The notes under the pieces: generated by a model | Database searches by the model: none | Told to the model about the DNA's origin: nothing | Seen by the model: only the letters and a program-made list of their open reading frames with translations | Origin: Pseudonocardiales bacterium | GTDB taxonomy: Bacteria > Actinomycetota > Actinomycetes > Mycobacteriales > Jatrophihabitantaceae | Direction: 5' to 3' | Assembly: GCA_030840415.1 (NCBI GenBank) | Contig: JAVEEO010000259.1 | Coordinates: 1 to 10,528, forward strand | DNA length: 10,528 bases | Program-made: the position numbers and the translations under genes | Shown here: one piece after another, positions 1-9,071 of the stretch | Position numbering within the stretch: the stretch's first letter is position 1 | How the letters are laid out: each line of letters opens with the position of its first letter

Positions 1-1
1 G

Positions 2-1210
2 CTGCTGGGCACCTCGCGGTACGTGACCAACCTGCTGGTGCGCGCGCCGGAGGCATTGCAGATGCTCTCCGGCGACGAGGGGTTGCGGCCGCGCCGGCAG
101 CCCGAGCTGGCGGTGCTGATGGGCACCGCCGCCAGCCGGCAGGACGACTCGGCGCAGGCCGCGCACGCCATCCGGTCGCTGCGCCGGGTGGAGCTGCTGC
201 GGATCGCCTTCGCCGACCTGCTCGGCCACCTCGACGACAGCGAGGTGGCGATTGCGCTCACCGAACTGGCCGACGCCACGCTGGCCTCGGCGCTCGGCGC
301 CGCGGTCCGGATCGTGGCCGCGGAACTGGGGCTGCCCGATCTCGACCTGCGCTTCGCGGTGATCGCGATGGGCCGGCTCGGGGGACGGGAACTCGGCTAC
401 GGCTCCGATGCCGACGTGCTGTTCGTCTACGACGACCGGGGTGCGGGGCCGGAGGCCGGCCGGCGCGCGCACCTGGTCGCCGAGCGGCTGCGGGCGATGC
501 TGGCTGCCCCGTCCACCGATCCGCCACTGCTGCTGGACGCCGACCTGCGCCCGGAGGGCCGCAACGGACCGCTGGTGCGGTCGCTGGGCTCCTACGCCGA
601 GTACTACCAGCGGTGGGCCTCGGTCTGGGAGGCGCAGGCGTTGCTGCGGGCCCGGTTCTGCGCCGGCGACCCCGAACTGGGGGAGCGCTTCGTCGAACTG
701 ATCGATCCGATCCGCTACCCGGCGGGCAGCCTGCCCGCTGCCGCGGTGGTGGAGATCCGCCGGATCAAGGGCCGGGTGGACGCCGAGCGGCTGCCCCGCG
801 GCGCCGACCCGCACACCCACACCAAGCTCGGCCGCGGCGGGCTGGCCGACGTCGAGTGGACGGTGCAATTACTGCAGCTGCGCAACGCCGGCCGGGTGGC
901 GGGGCTGCGCACCACCGGGACGCCGGCCGCCCTGCGGGCCGCCGTGGACGCCGGCCTGCTGGCCGCCGACGAGGCGGCGGAGCTGACGGCTGCCTGGCGG
1001 CTGGCCGGCCGGCTCCGCAACGCGATCATGCTGGTGCGCGACCGGCCCGAGGACCAGCTGCCCAAGCCCGGCCGGGTGCTGGAAGCGGTCGGCCGGGTGC
1101 TGGGGTACCAGCCCGGTTTCCAGGCCGGCCAGCTGATCGACGACTACCGCCGGGTCACCCGCCGGGCCCGCCGGGTGGTCGAGTCGGTGTTCTACGATCC
1201 GGCCGACTGA
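2..1210 (+). CDS. glnE: GlnE, glutamine synthetase adenylyltransferase (C-terminal part, 5' truncated)
   Basis: GlnE attaches AMP to, and removes it from, a tyrosine of glutamine synthetase in the cytoplasm, tuning ammonium assimilation. The frame is open to the left edge, so the true start lies outside the window; the GTG at 23 is only an internal Val codon. About 402 residues are visible of a protein that is usually near 1000. They hold the second nucleotidyltransferase domain, which in characterised GlnE carries the adenylylating activity: the catalytic signature GSDAD is at bases 401-415, preceded by a MGRLGG loop. A DLRPEGRNGPLV segment and the KLGRGGLADVEW segment follow, both typical of GlnE, and the protein ends in a helical tail closing with VESVFYD. 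The stop overlaps the end of the convergent PAP2 gene by 19 bp. Identity is very secure; the N-terminal deadenylylating half cannot be assessed. Confidence 0.96.
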   Translation: MLGTSRYVTNLLVRAPEALQMLSGDEGLRPRRQPELAVLMGTAASRQDDSAQAAHAIRSLRRVELLRIAFADLLGHLDDSEVAIALTELADATLASALGAAVRIVAAELGLPDLDLRFAVIAMGRLGGRELGYGSDADVLFVYDDRGAGPEAGRRAHLVAERLRAMLAAPSTDPPLLLDADLRPEGRNGPLVRSLGSYAEYYQRWASVWEAQALLRARFCAGDPELGERFVELIDPIRYPAGSLPAAAVVEIRRIKGRVDAERLPRGADPHTHTKLGRGGLADVEWTVQLLQLRNAGRVAGLRTTGTPAALRAAVDAGLLAADEAAELTAAWRLAGRLRNAIMLVRDRPEDQLPKPGRVLEAVGRVLGYQPGFQAGQLIDDYRRVTRRARRVVESVFYDPAD

Positions 1211-2130
1211 GAGCTGCGTTCACCCGGCGCGTGCGAGTGCTGTGGTGGCTCGGGATGCCGCGCCGTCCCGTCCGGGTGGGCCGGGGCGGGAATCGGGGTG
1301 GCCGAGTTGAGCACCGATCGGTAGAGCGGCGCCGGCACGAAGGCGCTGCGGCCGGAGAACAGGTACTGCACCGCGCAGCCGACCAGGAAGACCGCGAGCC
1401 CGGCGACCGCGTCGATGACGAAGTGGTTGGCGGTGCCCACGATGACCAGCAGGGTGGCGATCGGGTAGAGCAGGCCCAGCGCCCGGACCCAGGCCCGCCC
1501 GGCGCACAGGTAGAGCACGACCCCGCACCACAGCGCCCAGCCGATGTGCAGGCTCGGCATCGCCGCGTACTGGTTGGAGTGCTCGGCGACGTTCGGATCG
1601 GCCAGCGAGCCCCAGGTGTGGAACTTCAGCAGCGTGTCGACGTAGCCGTACTGCGGCAGCAGCCGGGGCGGCGCCAGCGGGTAGAGGTAGAAGCCGGCCA
1701 GCGCGGTCAGCGAGGTGGCGAACAGCACCGTCCGCGCACCGCGGTAGATCCTCGGACGTGCCCGGTAGAGCCAGACCAGGCAGCCGATCGTCACCACGAA
1801 GTGCAGGGTGGCGTAGTAGTAGTTCATCACCTGGGCCAGCGGCTCGTGATCGGCCACGAACCGGTTCAGCGAGCGCTCGAAGTTCAGGTGCATGGCGTCC
1901 TGCAGGTGCTGCACGCCCCGGCCGTGCCGTTCGGCGATGCTCTGCTGCTCGGGCACCAGGTTGCGGACCTGGCTGTAGATCCAGTAGCAGAAGCCGATCA
2001 GCAGGATCTCCTGCCACCACTTCGGATCGCGGTGGTGCAGCAGGCGGTCCGGAAAGAGGCCGTTGAACCGGCGGCGCCGCCCGGAGAGTCCTCGAGCGCT
2101 GGAGTCGGCGCTGGGCTCAGCGCTGAACAT
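1192..2130 (-). CDS. PAP2-superfamily integral membrane phosphatase / lipid phosphotransferase
   Basis: This 312-residue polytopic membrane protein has the three PAP2 acid-phosphatase signatures in the order seen in the inositol-phosphorylceramide-synthase-like (Aur1/PAP2_3) branch. They are YPLAPPRLLP at residues 150-159, MPSLH at 191-195 with the candidate catalytic His195, and GTANHFVID at 232-240 with His236 and Asp240. About six hydrophobic spans can be seen, near 42-59, 105-121, 135-152, 196-211, 217-232 and 238-256. The last 40 or so residues are a Pro/His-rich, probably cytoplasmic tail. Family knowledge suggests dephosphorylation of a lipid phosphate or transfer of a phospho-head group at the membrane; the substrate cannot be told. 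The ATG at 2130 is the first usable start because an in-frame stop lies four codons upstream. Only a distant GAGAGGA precedes it, so the ribosome site is weak. Its 3' end overlaps glnE tail to tail. Confidence 0.9.
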   Translation of the reverse strand: MFSAEPSADSSARGLSGRRRRFNGLFPDRLLHHRDPKWWQEILLIGFCYWIYSQVRNLVPEQQSIAERHGRGVQHLQDAMHLNFERSLNRFVADHEPLAQVMNYYYATLHFVVTIGCLVWLYRARPRIYRGARTVLFATSLTALAGFYLYPLAPPRLLPQYGYVDTLLKFHTWGSLADPNVAEHSNQYAAMPSLHIGWALWCGVVLYLCAGRAWVRALGLLYPIATLLVIVGTANHFVIDAVAGLAVFLVGCAVQYLFSGRSAFVPAPLYRSVLNSATPIPAPAHPDGTARHPEPPQHSHAPGERSSQSAGS

Positions 2131-2274
2131 AGGCCGTCACCGTCTCATCCTCTCACTCGAAACCTGAGATTCCCCCCGCCGATGGTGCCCAGTCGGTGTC
2201 CTCGCTTCGGCAAAGGGGAGTGGGCCTGGTCACCTTTTGACACCCGGCGGAACCAGCCGGCGCCGGCGGCCGAC

Positions 2275-2314
2275 TGAGAACCGGACGGGTCGGGCGTTTC
2301 CGCCCGCGTTCTCA
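2275..2314 (+). promoter_or_regulatory. Two-part hairpin in the 5' leader of the YcnI-type gene
   Basis: Outer arms TGAGAAC (2275-2281) and GTTCTCA (2308-2314) are perfect complements. Inside them lies a second stem, CGGGCG (2291-2296) with CGCCCG (2301-2306), closed by a TTTC loop. The left side has a 9-nt bulge and the right side one unpaired base. The structure ends 12 bases before the GGAGGGG ribosome site. No T-run follows it on either strand (AAAAC follows on +), so it does not look like a simple terminator. It could be a leader-RNA structure or a DNA operator; the sequence does not decide. Confidence 0.5.
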
Positions 2315-2326
2315 AAACCCATACCT

Positions 2327-2333
2327 GGAGGGG
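2327..2333 (+). promoter_or_regulatory. Strong Shine-Dalgarno site of the YcnI-type gene
   Basis: GGAGGGG sits seven bases before the ATG at 2341. This fixes that start and contrasts with dgdA, the Clp-N gene and selO, which lack a properly spaced Shine-Dalgarno site. Confidence 0.8.
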
Positions 2334-2340
2334 ACCGGCG

Positions 2341-3162
2341 ATGACCTTTCGACACCGCTTTCCACTGGCCCGGCTCAGCCGCGGCCTGCTCGGCACCGGC
2401 GGCCTCGCTGCCGTGCTGCTGGCCGCCGGAGCCGCGACGGCCTCGGCGCACGTCACCGTCTCGGCGCCGGAAGCGAGCGCGGGCGGCAGCGACGCGGTGA
2501 TCTCGTTCCGGGTGCCGGACGAGAGCGAGTCGGCCCGGACGGTCGGGCTGAAGCTGCGGCTGCCCACCGACACCCCGATCGCGTCGGTGCTGGTGCAGCC
2601 GAAGCCGGGCTGGTCGGTGGTGGTCAGCTCGAGCAAGCTCGCCACCCCGATCACCACCGACGACGGCCAGGTCACCGAGGCGGTCTCGGAGATCGACTGG
2701 AAGGTCAGCGCCGGTGGCCAGGGCATCGCGCCGGGACAGTTCGACGAGTTCAGCTTCATCGCCGGGCAGTTGCCGGACGCGAAGTCGCTGACCTTCAAGG
2801 CCGTCCAGAGCTACAGCGACGGCAGCACGACGTCCTGGATCGAGGAGCCGGCCCCGGGCAGCACCGCCGAGCCGGAGCATCCCGCGCCGGTGCTGACCCT
2901 CGCCGCCGGCTCGACGGGCAGCGGCTCGACCGGCTCGACCGGAAGCGGCTCGGGCGCCTCCAGCGAGCCGGCCTCGCCGAGTGCCAGCGCCCCGTCGGGG
3001 ACCGGTGCTTCATCCGTGCCCTCGAGCCAGCCCGAAGCGGCCGGCTCCGGCGACGCTGCCAGCAAGTCCAGCGCTGTCACCGGCATCGTGCTCGGCGCGA
3101 TCGGCGTGCTGCTCGGCCTGGCCGCCCTGGCGGTGGCGCTGCGCCGCCGCGGCCCGGCCTGA
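2341..3162 (+). CDS. YcnI-family (DUF1775) secreted copper-binding protein with C-terminal membrane anchor
   Basis: The 273-residue precursor begins with a basic n-region, a hydrophobic core (about 16-34) and an ASA|H cleavage site, so the mature protein would start with His37 in the sequence HVTVSAPE. An exposed N-terminal His is the hallmark of YcnI proteins: work on Bacillus subtilis YcnI describes Cu(II) bound by a mono-histidine brace with nearby Glu and Trp ligands. Here Glu44 and Trp166 (SYSDG...SWIEEP) are the likely counterparts. The YcnI domain covers about 37-187. A Ser/Gly/Thr/Pro-rich linker follows (about 190-245), then one membrane span (247-267) and a terminal RRR stop-transfer, so the domain should sit outside the membrane, probably assisting copper uptake or delivery. 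No copC/copD (YcnJ-like) gene is adjacent in the window, which is unlike many ycnI loci. The hairpin at 2275-2314 may affect its expression. Confidence 0.93.
   Translation: MTFRHRFPLARLSRGLLGTGGLAAVLLAAGAATASAHVTVSAPEASAGGSDAVISFRVPDESESARTVGLKLRLPTDTPIASVLVQPKPGWSVVVSSSKLATPITTDDGQVTEAVSEIDWKVSAGGQGIAPGQFDEFSFIAGQLPDAKSLTFKAVQSYSDGSTTSWIEEPAPGSTAEPEHPAPVLTLAAGSTGSGSTGSTGSGSGASSEPASPSASAPSGTGASSVPSSQPEAAGSGDAASKSSAVTGIVLGAIGVLLGLAALAVALRRRGPA
2908..2942 (+). repeat. Short imperfect repeats in the YcnI linker
   Basis: GGCTCGACSGG occurs three times (2908-2918, 2923-2933, 2932-2942), coding for the alternating GSTGSGSTGS stretch of the extracellular linker. Such low-complexity tracts can change length by slippage; here they only lengthen or shorten a flexible tether. 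Confidence 0.6.
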
Positions 3163-3196
3163 GCCAGCGGCCGGAACCGGCGGAACCGGCGGCTCA
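3160..3196. terminator. Shared inverted repeat between convergent YcnI-type gene and lysX
   Basis: TGAGCC (3160-3165) pairs with GGCTCA (3191-3196). An inner stem GCCGG (3170-3174) pairs with CCGGC (3186-3190), leaving an 11-nt loop and a 4-nt bulge. The stop codon of each gene is the first three bases of the outer arm on its own strand. The position suggests a two-way transcription end, but there is no T-run, so intrinsic termination in the classical sense is not shown. The loop region also contains CGGAACCGG twice in tandem (3172-3180, 3181-3189). Confidence 0.45.
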
Positions 3197-6100
3197 GCGA
3201 CCGCCCGGGCGCACGAACGGAAACGCCAGCGTCTGCCGGATGCCGGCCCCGGCCAGCATCATGACCAGCCGGTCCACCCCGAGCCCCAGGCCGCCGGTCG
3301 GCGGCATCGCGTACTCCAGGGCTGACAGGAACGCCTCGTCCACCTGCATCGCCTCGAGGTCGCCGTCGGCGGCGGCCAGCGACTGCTCCACCAGCCGCTG
3401 GCGCTGGTCGATCGGGTCGATCAGCTCGGAGTAGGCGGTGCCAATCTCGATTCCGAAGGCCACCAGGTCCCAGCGCTCGGCCAGCCGCGGGTCGCCGCGG
3501 TGCACCCGGGTCAGCGGCGAGGTCTGCACCGGGAAGTCGAGGTAGAAGGTGGGTTCGACGGTCTGCTTCTCGACCAGCACCTCGTACAGCTCGGTGACCA
3601 GCTCGCCGGGGCCCGCCTCGGCCGGCCGGTTGATGCCGTGCGCCCGGCACAGCCGGCTCAGCTCGTCCAACCCGGTGTCGGGCGTGACCGGGACGCCGCA
3701 GGCCTGCGACACCGCCTCGTGGACGGAGACCGAACGCCATTCTCCCGACAGGTCGAACTCGACCGGCGTGCCGTCCGGACCGGGCCGGACGGCGACCGGC
3801 CGGCCGTAGAGCGCGGTGGCGACCTCGATGATCAACAGCCGGGTCAGCTGGCGCATGTCCAGGTAGTCGGCGTAGGCCTGGTAGGCCTCCACCGAGGTGA
3901 ATTCCGGGTTGTGGGAGGCGTCGGCGCCCTCGTTGCGGAAGTTGCGGTTGAGCTCGAACACCTTGCCCATGCCGGCCACGCACAGCCGCTTCAGGAACAG
4001 CTCCGGAGCGATCCGCAGGTACAGCGTGGCGTCGTAGGCGTTGATGTGGGTGACGAACGGCCGGGCGTTGGCGCCACCGTGCACCGGCTGCAGCATCGGC
4101 GTCTCGACCTCGCAGAAGCCGCGCCGGCCGAAGGCGTCGCGCAGTTCCCGGACGGCCGTGCTGCGCAGGGTGAGCAGCCGCATCGCCTCGGGGTTGACGA
4201 TCAGGTCGACGTGCCGCAGCCGGGCCCGGGCCTCCGGATCGGCGAAACCGGCGTGGCTGTCGGGCAGCGGGCGCAGGCACTTGGCGGCCATCTGCCAGCT
4301 GTCCGCCAGCACCGACAGCTCACCGTGCCGGGAGGTGAGGACCTCGCCGGTGACGCTGAGAAAGTCGCCGAGGTCGAGGGTCGAACGCAGCAGCCGGTGC
4401 TCGTCGGCGCCGAGGTCGGCGCGGGTGAACATTGCCTGAATGCTGACATTATCCCCTGCGCCGTCCTGCAGGGTCGCGAACGTCAGCCCGCCGAAGTCGC
4501 GCAGTGCCCGTACCCGGCCGGCCACCGAAACCTGCTGGCCGGTGCGGGTGTCGGGCGGCAGGCCGCCGAACCGCTCGCGCAGGCCGGCGACCTCGCAGCT
4601 GCGCGGCACCGACACCGGGTAGGGCTGCCGGCCGGCCTCGACCAGCCGGCTGAGCTTGTCGTGGCGGACCCGCTGCTGCTGGCTGAGCCGGTGTGCCGGC
4701 CGGGCGCCGCTGCGCGCCGCGCGGTACTGGGCGGCTACCGCCTCGGCGAACGGCACCGGCCGGCCATCCAGCACCACCCGGCCGTCGTAGGCCCGCTCGC
4801 CGCTGCCCTCGACGGCGGGCAGGAAGCCCTCGGCCATGCCGGCCGCCAGCGCCACCCGGGTCAGCGTCAGCGAGGAGTCGTAGCAGAGGTAGCGGGGAAG
4901 CCAGCGGGGCAGGTAGCGGGCGTTGGACCGGTAGAGGCTCTCGATCTGCCAGAACCGGGACGCGAACGTCAGCACCCGGCTGCTCAGGCGCACCACCGGT
5001 CCGGCGCCGACCCGCTCGGCGGCGCTGAACACCCCGCGGAACATGGCGAAGTTCAGCGACAGGCGCCGCACGCCCAGCTCGTCCCGGCAGGCGGCGATCA
5101 GGGCGGCCACCATCGCCTCGACCAGGCCGTTCTCCGACGTCCGGTCCCGGCGCATCAGGTCCAGCGACAGCCCCCGCCGGCCCCACGGCACCATCGACAG
5201 CAGCCCGCGCAGCCGGCCGTCGGCGTCGTGGGCCAGCACCGCGACGCAGTCGCCGTCCACCGGGTCGCCCAGCCGGCCCAGCGCCATCGAGAAGCCGCGC
5301 TCGGTGTCCTCGCCGCGCCAGTCCTCGGCCCGGCGGGCCAGCTCGGCCAGCTGCTCGGCGCTCAGGTCGGCGTGCCGGCGTACCGAGATGGTGTAGCCGG
5401 CCCGCTGCACCCGATGCACCGCCTGCCGGACCGGCTGCATGGTCGGGCCCTCGAGGGTGAAGGTGTCGACGTCGATGATCGCCTCGTCGCCGATCGGCAG
5501 CGCCTTCAGGCCGGCCGCGACGTAGGCCTGGGCGCCCTCCTCGCTGGCCGACAGCACCGCCGGGAACCAGCCGAAGGTACGGGCCTCGGCCAGCCACGCC
5601 GTGATCGCGGCCGGCCAGGCGGCCGGTGGCCCGATCGGGTCCGCGCTGGCCAGGCTGACATTGGCCAGTACCCGGTAGATCACCGCCGCGGCCTGGCCCG
5701 GGGCGAAGATCACCGACTTGTCGTGCCGGGTGGCGAAGTAGCCGAGCGAGTCCCGCTCGCCGGCCTGCAACAGCAACCGGCGCACCCCGAGCTCGTCCTG
5801 GGCGGTCAGGTAGGCCTTGGCGCGGGCCGAGCGCAGGAAGACGACCGCGGCCAGCACCAGCGCCAGCGCCGACAGCAGGCCGGACAGCGCGGCGATCCAG
5901 TGGTGGCCGTGCTGGCCGCGCCAGCCGACCTCGGTGGTGTTCGGCTCGACCCCGAAGGACACCCGGACCGCCCAGGCCAGTTGCCTGCCGATGCCCTTCA
6001 AGGTGTCCGGGAAGCTGAGCGTCAGGGCCACCGTGACGCTGACCGAGACGATCAGGCCGGCGATCAGCACGGCCAGCGCCCGCCAGCGCGCGCCATACTC

Positions 6101-6589
6101 CAGCCGGGAGGTGAATGCGCCGCGGCTGTGCCACAGCAGTACCACCAGCAACACCGTCAGCGGGGCGTTGACCAGCAGTTCGGCGCCCTCGATCGGCCGG
6201 ACGTCGCGGGCGTCGTCGCGGTTGAAAGCCAGTTGCAGCACGGCGGCGAGCAGGTACAGGGCGGCCAGCGCCTGGAAGGTGAGCAGCAGCCACAGCGACA
6301 CCCGCATCCGGCGCCGGACCGCGCCGCCGACCACGAACAGCAGCACCGTCGAGAACAGGCTCGGCCCGACCGGCAGGTTGAACAGGCCGAACAGGTCGTC
6401 CACCCAGCGGATCCAGCGCACCGGGCGCAGGATCAGGCTGAGCAGGGACCAGAAGCCGCCCAGCACGATCACCCGGCCGGCCAGTGCCGCGAACTCTTCC
6501 CGCCAGCCGGTCAGCACCGGGGGACGGGGCGGCTCGGCCGGCGCCTTCGTCGGCCGGCCGACGGCCTCCCTGAGCACCACCTGCGTCAC
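3194..6589 (-). CDS. lysX: LysX, bifunctional lysyl-phosphatidylglycerol synthase / lysyl-tRNA synthetase
   Basis: LysX charges tRNA with lysine and uses Lys-tRNA to lysinylate phosphatidylglycerol, lowering membrane negative charge and giving resistance to cationic peptides, as shown for Mycobacterium tuberculosis LysX. The 1131 residues match that architecture. Residues 1-255 are an MprF-like membrane part with about six spans. Residues 265-590 are the DUF2156/GNAT-like transferase domain. Residues 685-770 are the OB-fold anticodon-binding domain (VSVAGRVRALRDFGG). Residues 795-1131 are the class II synthetase core: motif 1 near 819-834 (FGRRGFCEVETPM), motif 2 with FRNEG and HNPEFT (884-898), and motif 3 GLGLGVDRLVMM (about 1100-1112). 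The GTG start at 6589 is supported by GGAG at 6598-6601, eight bases upstream. The gene is monocistronic or follows the small ORF at 6693-6854. No domain appears broken. Whether a separate lysS exists cannot be told here. Confidence 0.97.
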   Translation of the reverse strand: MTQVVLREAVGRPTKAPAEPPRPPVLTGWREEFAALAGRVIVLGGFWSLLSLILRPVRWIRWVDDLFGLFNLPVGPSLFSTVLLFVVGGAVRRRMRVSLWLLLTFQALAALYLLAAVLQLAFNRDDARDVRPIEGAELLVNAPLTVLLVVLLWHSRGAFTSRLEYGARWRALAVLIAGLIVSVSVTVALTLSFPDTLKGIGRQLAWAVRVSFGVEPNTTEVGWRGQHGHHWIAALSGLLSALALVLAAVVFLRSARAKAYLTAQDELGVRRLLLQAGERDSLGYFATRHDKSVIFAPGQAAAVIYRVLANVSLASADPIGPPAAWPAAITAWLAEARTFGWFPAVLSASEEGAQAYVAAGLKALPIGDEAIIDVDTFTLEGPTMQPVRQAVHRVQRAGYTISVRRHADLSAEQLAELARRAEDWRGEDTERGFSMALGRLGDPVDGDCVAVLAHDADGRLRGLLSMVPWGRRGLSLDLMRRDRTSENGLVEAMVAALIAACRDELGVRRLSLNFAMFRGVFSAAERVGAGPVVRLSSRVLTFASRFWQIESLYRSNARYLPRWLPRYLCYDSSLTLTRVALAAGMAEGFLPAVEGSGERAYDGRVVLDGRPVPFAEAVAAQYRAARSGARPAHRLSQQQRVRHDKLSRLVEAGRQPYPVSVPRSCEVAGLRERFGGLPPDTRTGQQVSVAGRVRALRDFGGLTFATLQDGAGDNVSIQAMFTRADLGADEHRLLRSTLDLGDFLSVTGEVLTSRHGELSVLADSWQMAAKCLRPLPDSHAGFADPEARARLRHVDLIVNPEAMRLLTLRSTAVRELRDAFGRRGFCEVETPMLQPVHGGANARPFVTHINAYDATLYLRIAPELFLKRLCVAGMGKVFELNRNFRNEGADASHNPEFTSVEAYQAYADYLDMRQLTRLLIIEVATALYGRPVAVRPGPDGTPVEFDLSGEWRSVSVHEAVSQACGVPVTPDTGLDELSRLCRAHGINRPAEAGPGELVTELYEVLVEKQTVEPTFYLDFPVQTSPLTRVHRGDPRLAERWDLVAFGIEIGTAYSELIDPIDQRQRLVEQSLAAADGDLEAMQVDEAFLSALEYAMPPTGGLGLGVDRLVMMLAGAGIRQTLAFPFVRPGGR

Positions 6590-6597
6590 CCTTTCCG

Positions 6598-6601
6598 CTC
6601 C
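6598..6601 (-). promoter_or_regulatory. Shine-Dalgarno site deciding the GTG start of lysX
   Basis: On the minus strand GGAG is followed after eight bases (CGGAAAGG) by GTG at 6589. No in-frame ATG lies close by, so this site supports the GTG start. Confidence 0.65.
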
Positions 6602-6635
6602 GGTGGCAGGGCCTGAGACCTCCAGTGCCCCGCGA

Positions 6636-6653
6636 TCTGCAGTGCAGACGCTA
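6636..6653 (-). promoter_or_regulatory. Possible lysX promoter box and palindrome
   Basis: Read on the minus strand, TAGCGT (6653-6648) fits a TANNNT -10 box and abuts a perfect palindrome, TCTGCA-G-TGCAGA (6636-6648). The palindrome would cover the transcription start, about 50 bases before the lysX GTG. No recognisable -35 box lies 16-18 bases upstream, so the promoter call is weak. The palindrome itself is clear. Confidence 0.35.
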
Positions 6654-6692
6654 CGTCAGCATGGGCAGCACGGCGCCCAGGCCGGCCGGGCC

Positions 6693-6854
6693 TCAGGGGG
6701 TGGTCGAGGCGCTGACGCCCGGGTCGCTGGGAAAGACGTTCTCCGGACCGGCGATCCAGACCATTGCCACCAGGACGGCGCAGAGCAGCGCGAGGGCAAG
6801 CACCCCGAGCCACCGCAGCGACCGGGGACGGTGCGGTTGATGAGCCGGCGGCAT
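6693..6854 (-). CDS. Possible small single-span membrane protein (53 residues)
   Basis: I do not recognise a family. From the ATG at 6854 the product has a basic, Pro/His-rich N-terminus (PPAHQPHRPRSLR), one strong hydrophobic span at about residues 15-36 (WLGVLALALLCAVLVAMVWIAG) and a short polar tail, giving an inside-positive topology. Third positions are about 85% G/C, like the neighbouring real genes. The same frame stays open upstream to ATG codons at 6887 and 6977, the latter sharing its CATG with the dgdA start, but none of the three starts has a ribosome site. It lies 103 bp upstream of lysX on the same strand, so it could be cotranscribed and might act with LysX at the membrane; that is inference. 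The competing reading is that 6590-6975 is simply a non-coding divergent region. Confidence 0.45.
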   Translation of the reverse strand: MPPAHQPHRPRSLRWLGVLALALLCAVLVAMVWIAGPENVFPSDPGVSASTTP

Positions 6855-6901
6855 CGAGGGAAAGCGGGTCCTCCGGCCGGCGGGCATGCGGGAGGGTCTA
6901 G

Positions 6902-6951
6902 GTCCCCGCGCAGTGGGGGACGGTGATGCCGCCAAACGGTGCCGGCCACCG
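6902..6951. promoter_or_regulatory. Two inverted repeats upstream of dgdA
   Basis: GTCCCC (6902-6907) pairs with GGGGAC (6916-6921) across 8 nt, and CGGTG (6937-6941) pairs with CACCG (6947-6951) across 5 nt. The second is centred about 32 bases before the dgdA ATG, where a -35 box would be expected but is not seen. They are candidate operator or activator sites. Short GC-rich dyads arise easily at this base composition. Confidence 0.3.
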
Positions 6952-6963
6952 AGCCGCCGGCTG

Positions 6964-9048
<2,085 letters not shown>

Positions 9049-9071
9049 GGTGCGACTGTTGCACGAGCCAC

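Noticed and set aside
2237..2242. Perfect TTGACA -35 box upstream of the YcnI gene
   Set aside because: No TANNNT-like sequence lies 16-18 bp downstream; the region there is entirely G/C.
2256..2267. 12-bp self-complementary GCCGGCGCCGGC
   Set aside because: It is a simple GCCGGC repeat expected often at this base composition, with no supporting context.
613..2277. Plus-strand open frame of 554 codons across glnE, the PAP2 gene and their junction
   Set aside because: It runs out of frame through glnE and antisense to the PAP2 gene; composition is Arg/Gly/Pro-rich with no domain.
3500..6616. Long plus-strand open frame (over 1000 codons) opposite lysX
   Set aside because: Its product is a low-complexity Arg/Gly/Gln/Pro/His string typical of the antisense of a GC-rich gene, while the minus strand encodes full-length LysX with all motifs.
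6625..6926. Plus-strand small frames between lysX and dgdA
   Set aside because: They are antisense to the small membrane-protein frame, lack ribosome sites and have no hydrophobic or domain pattern.
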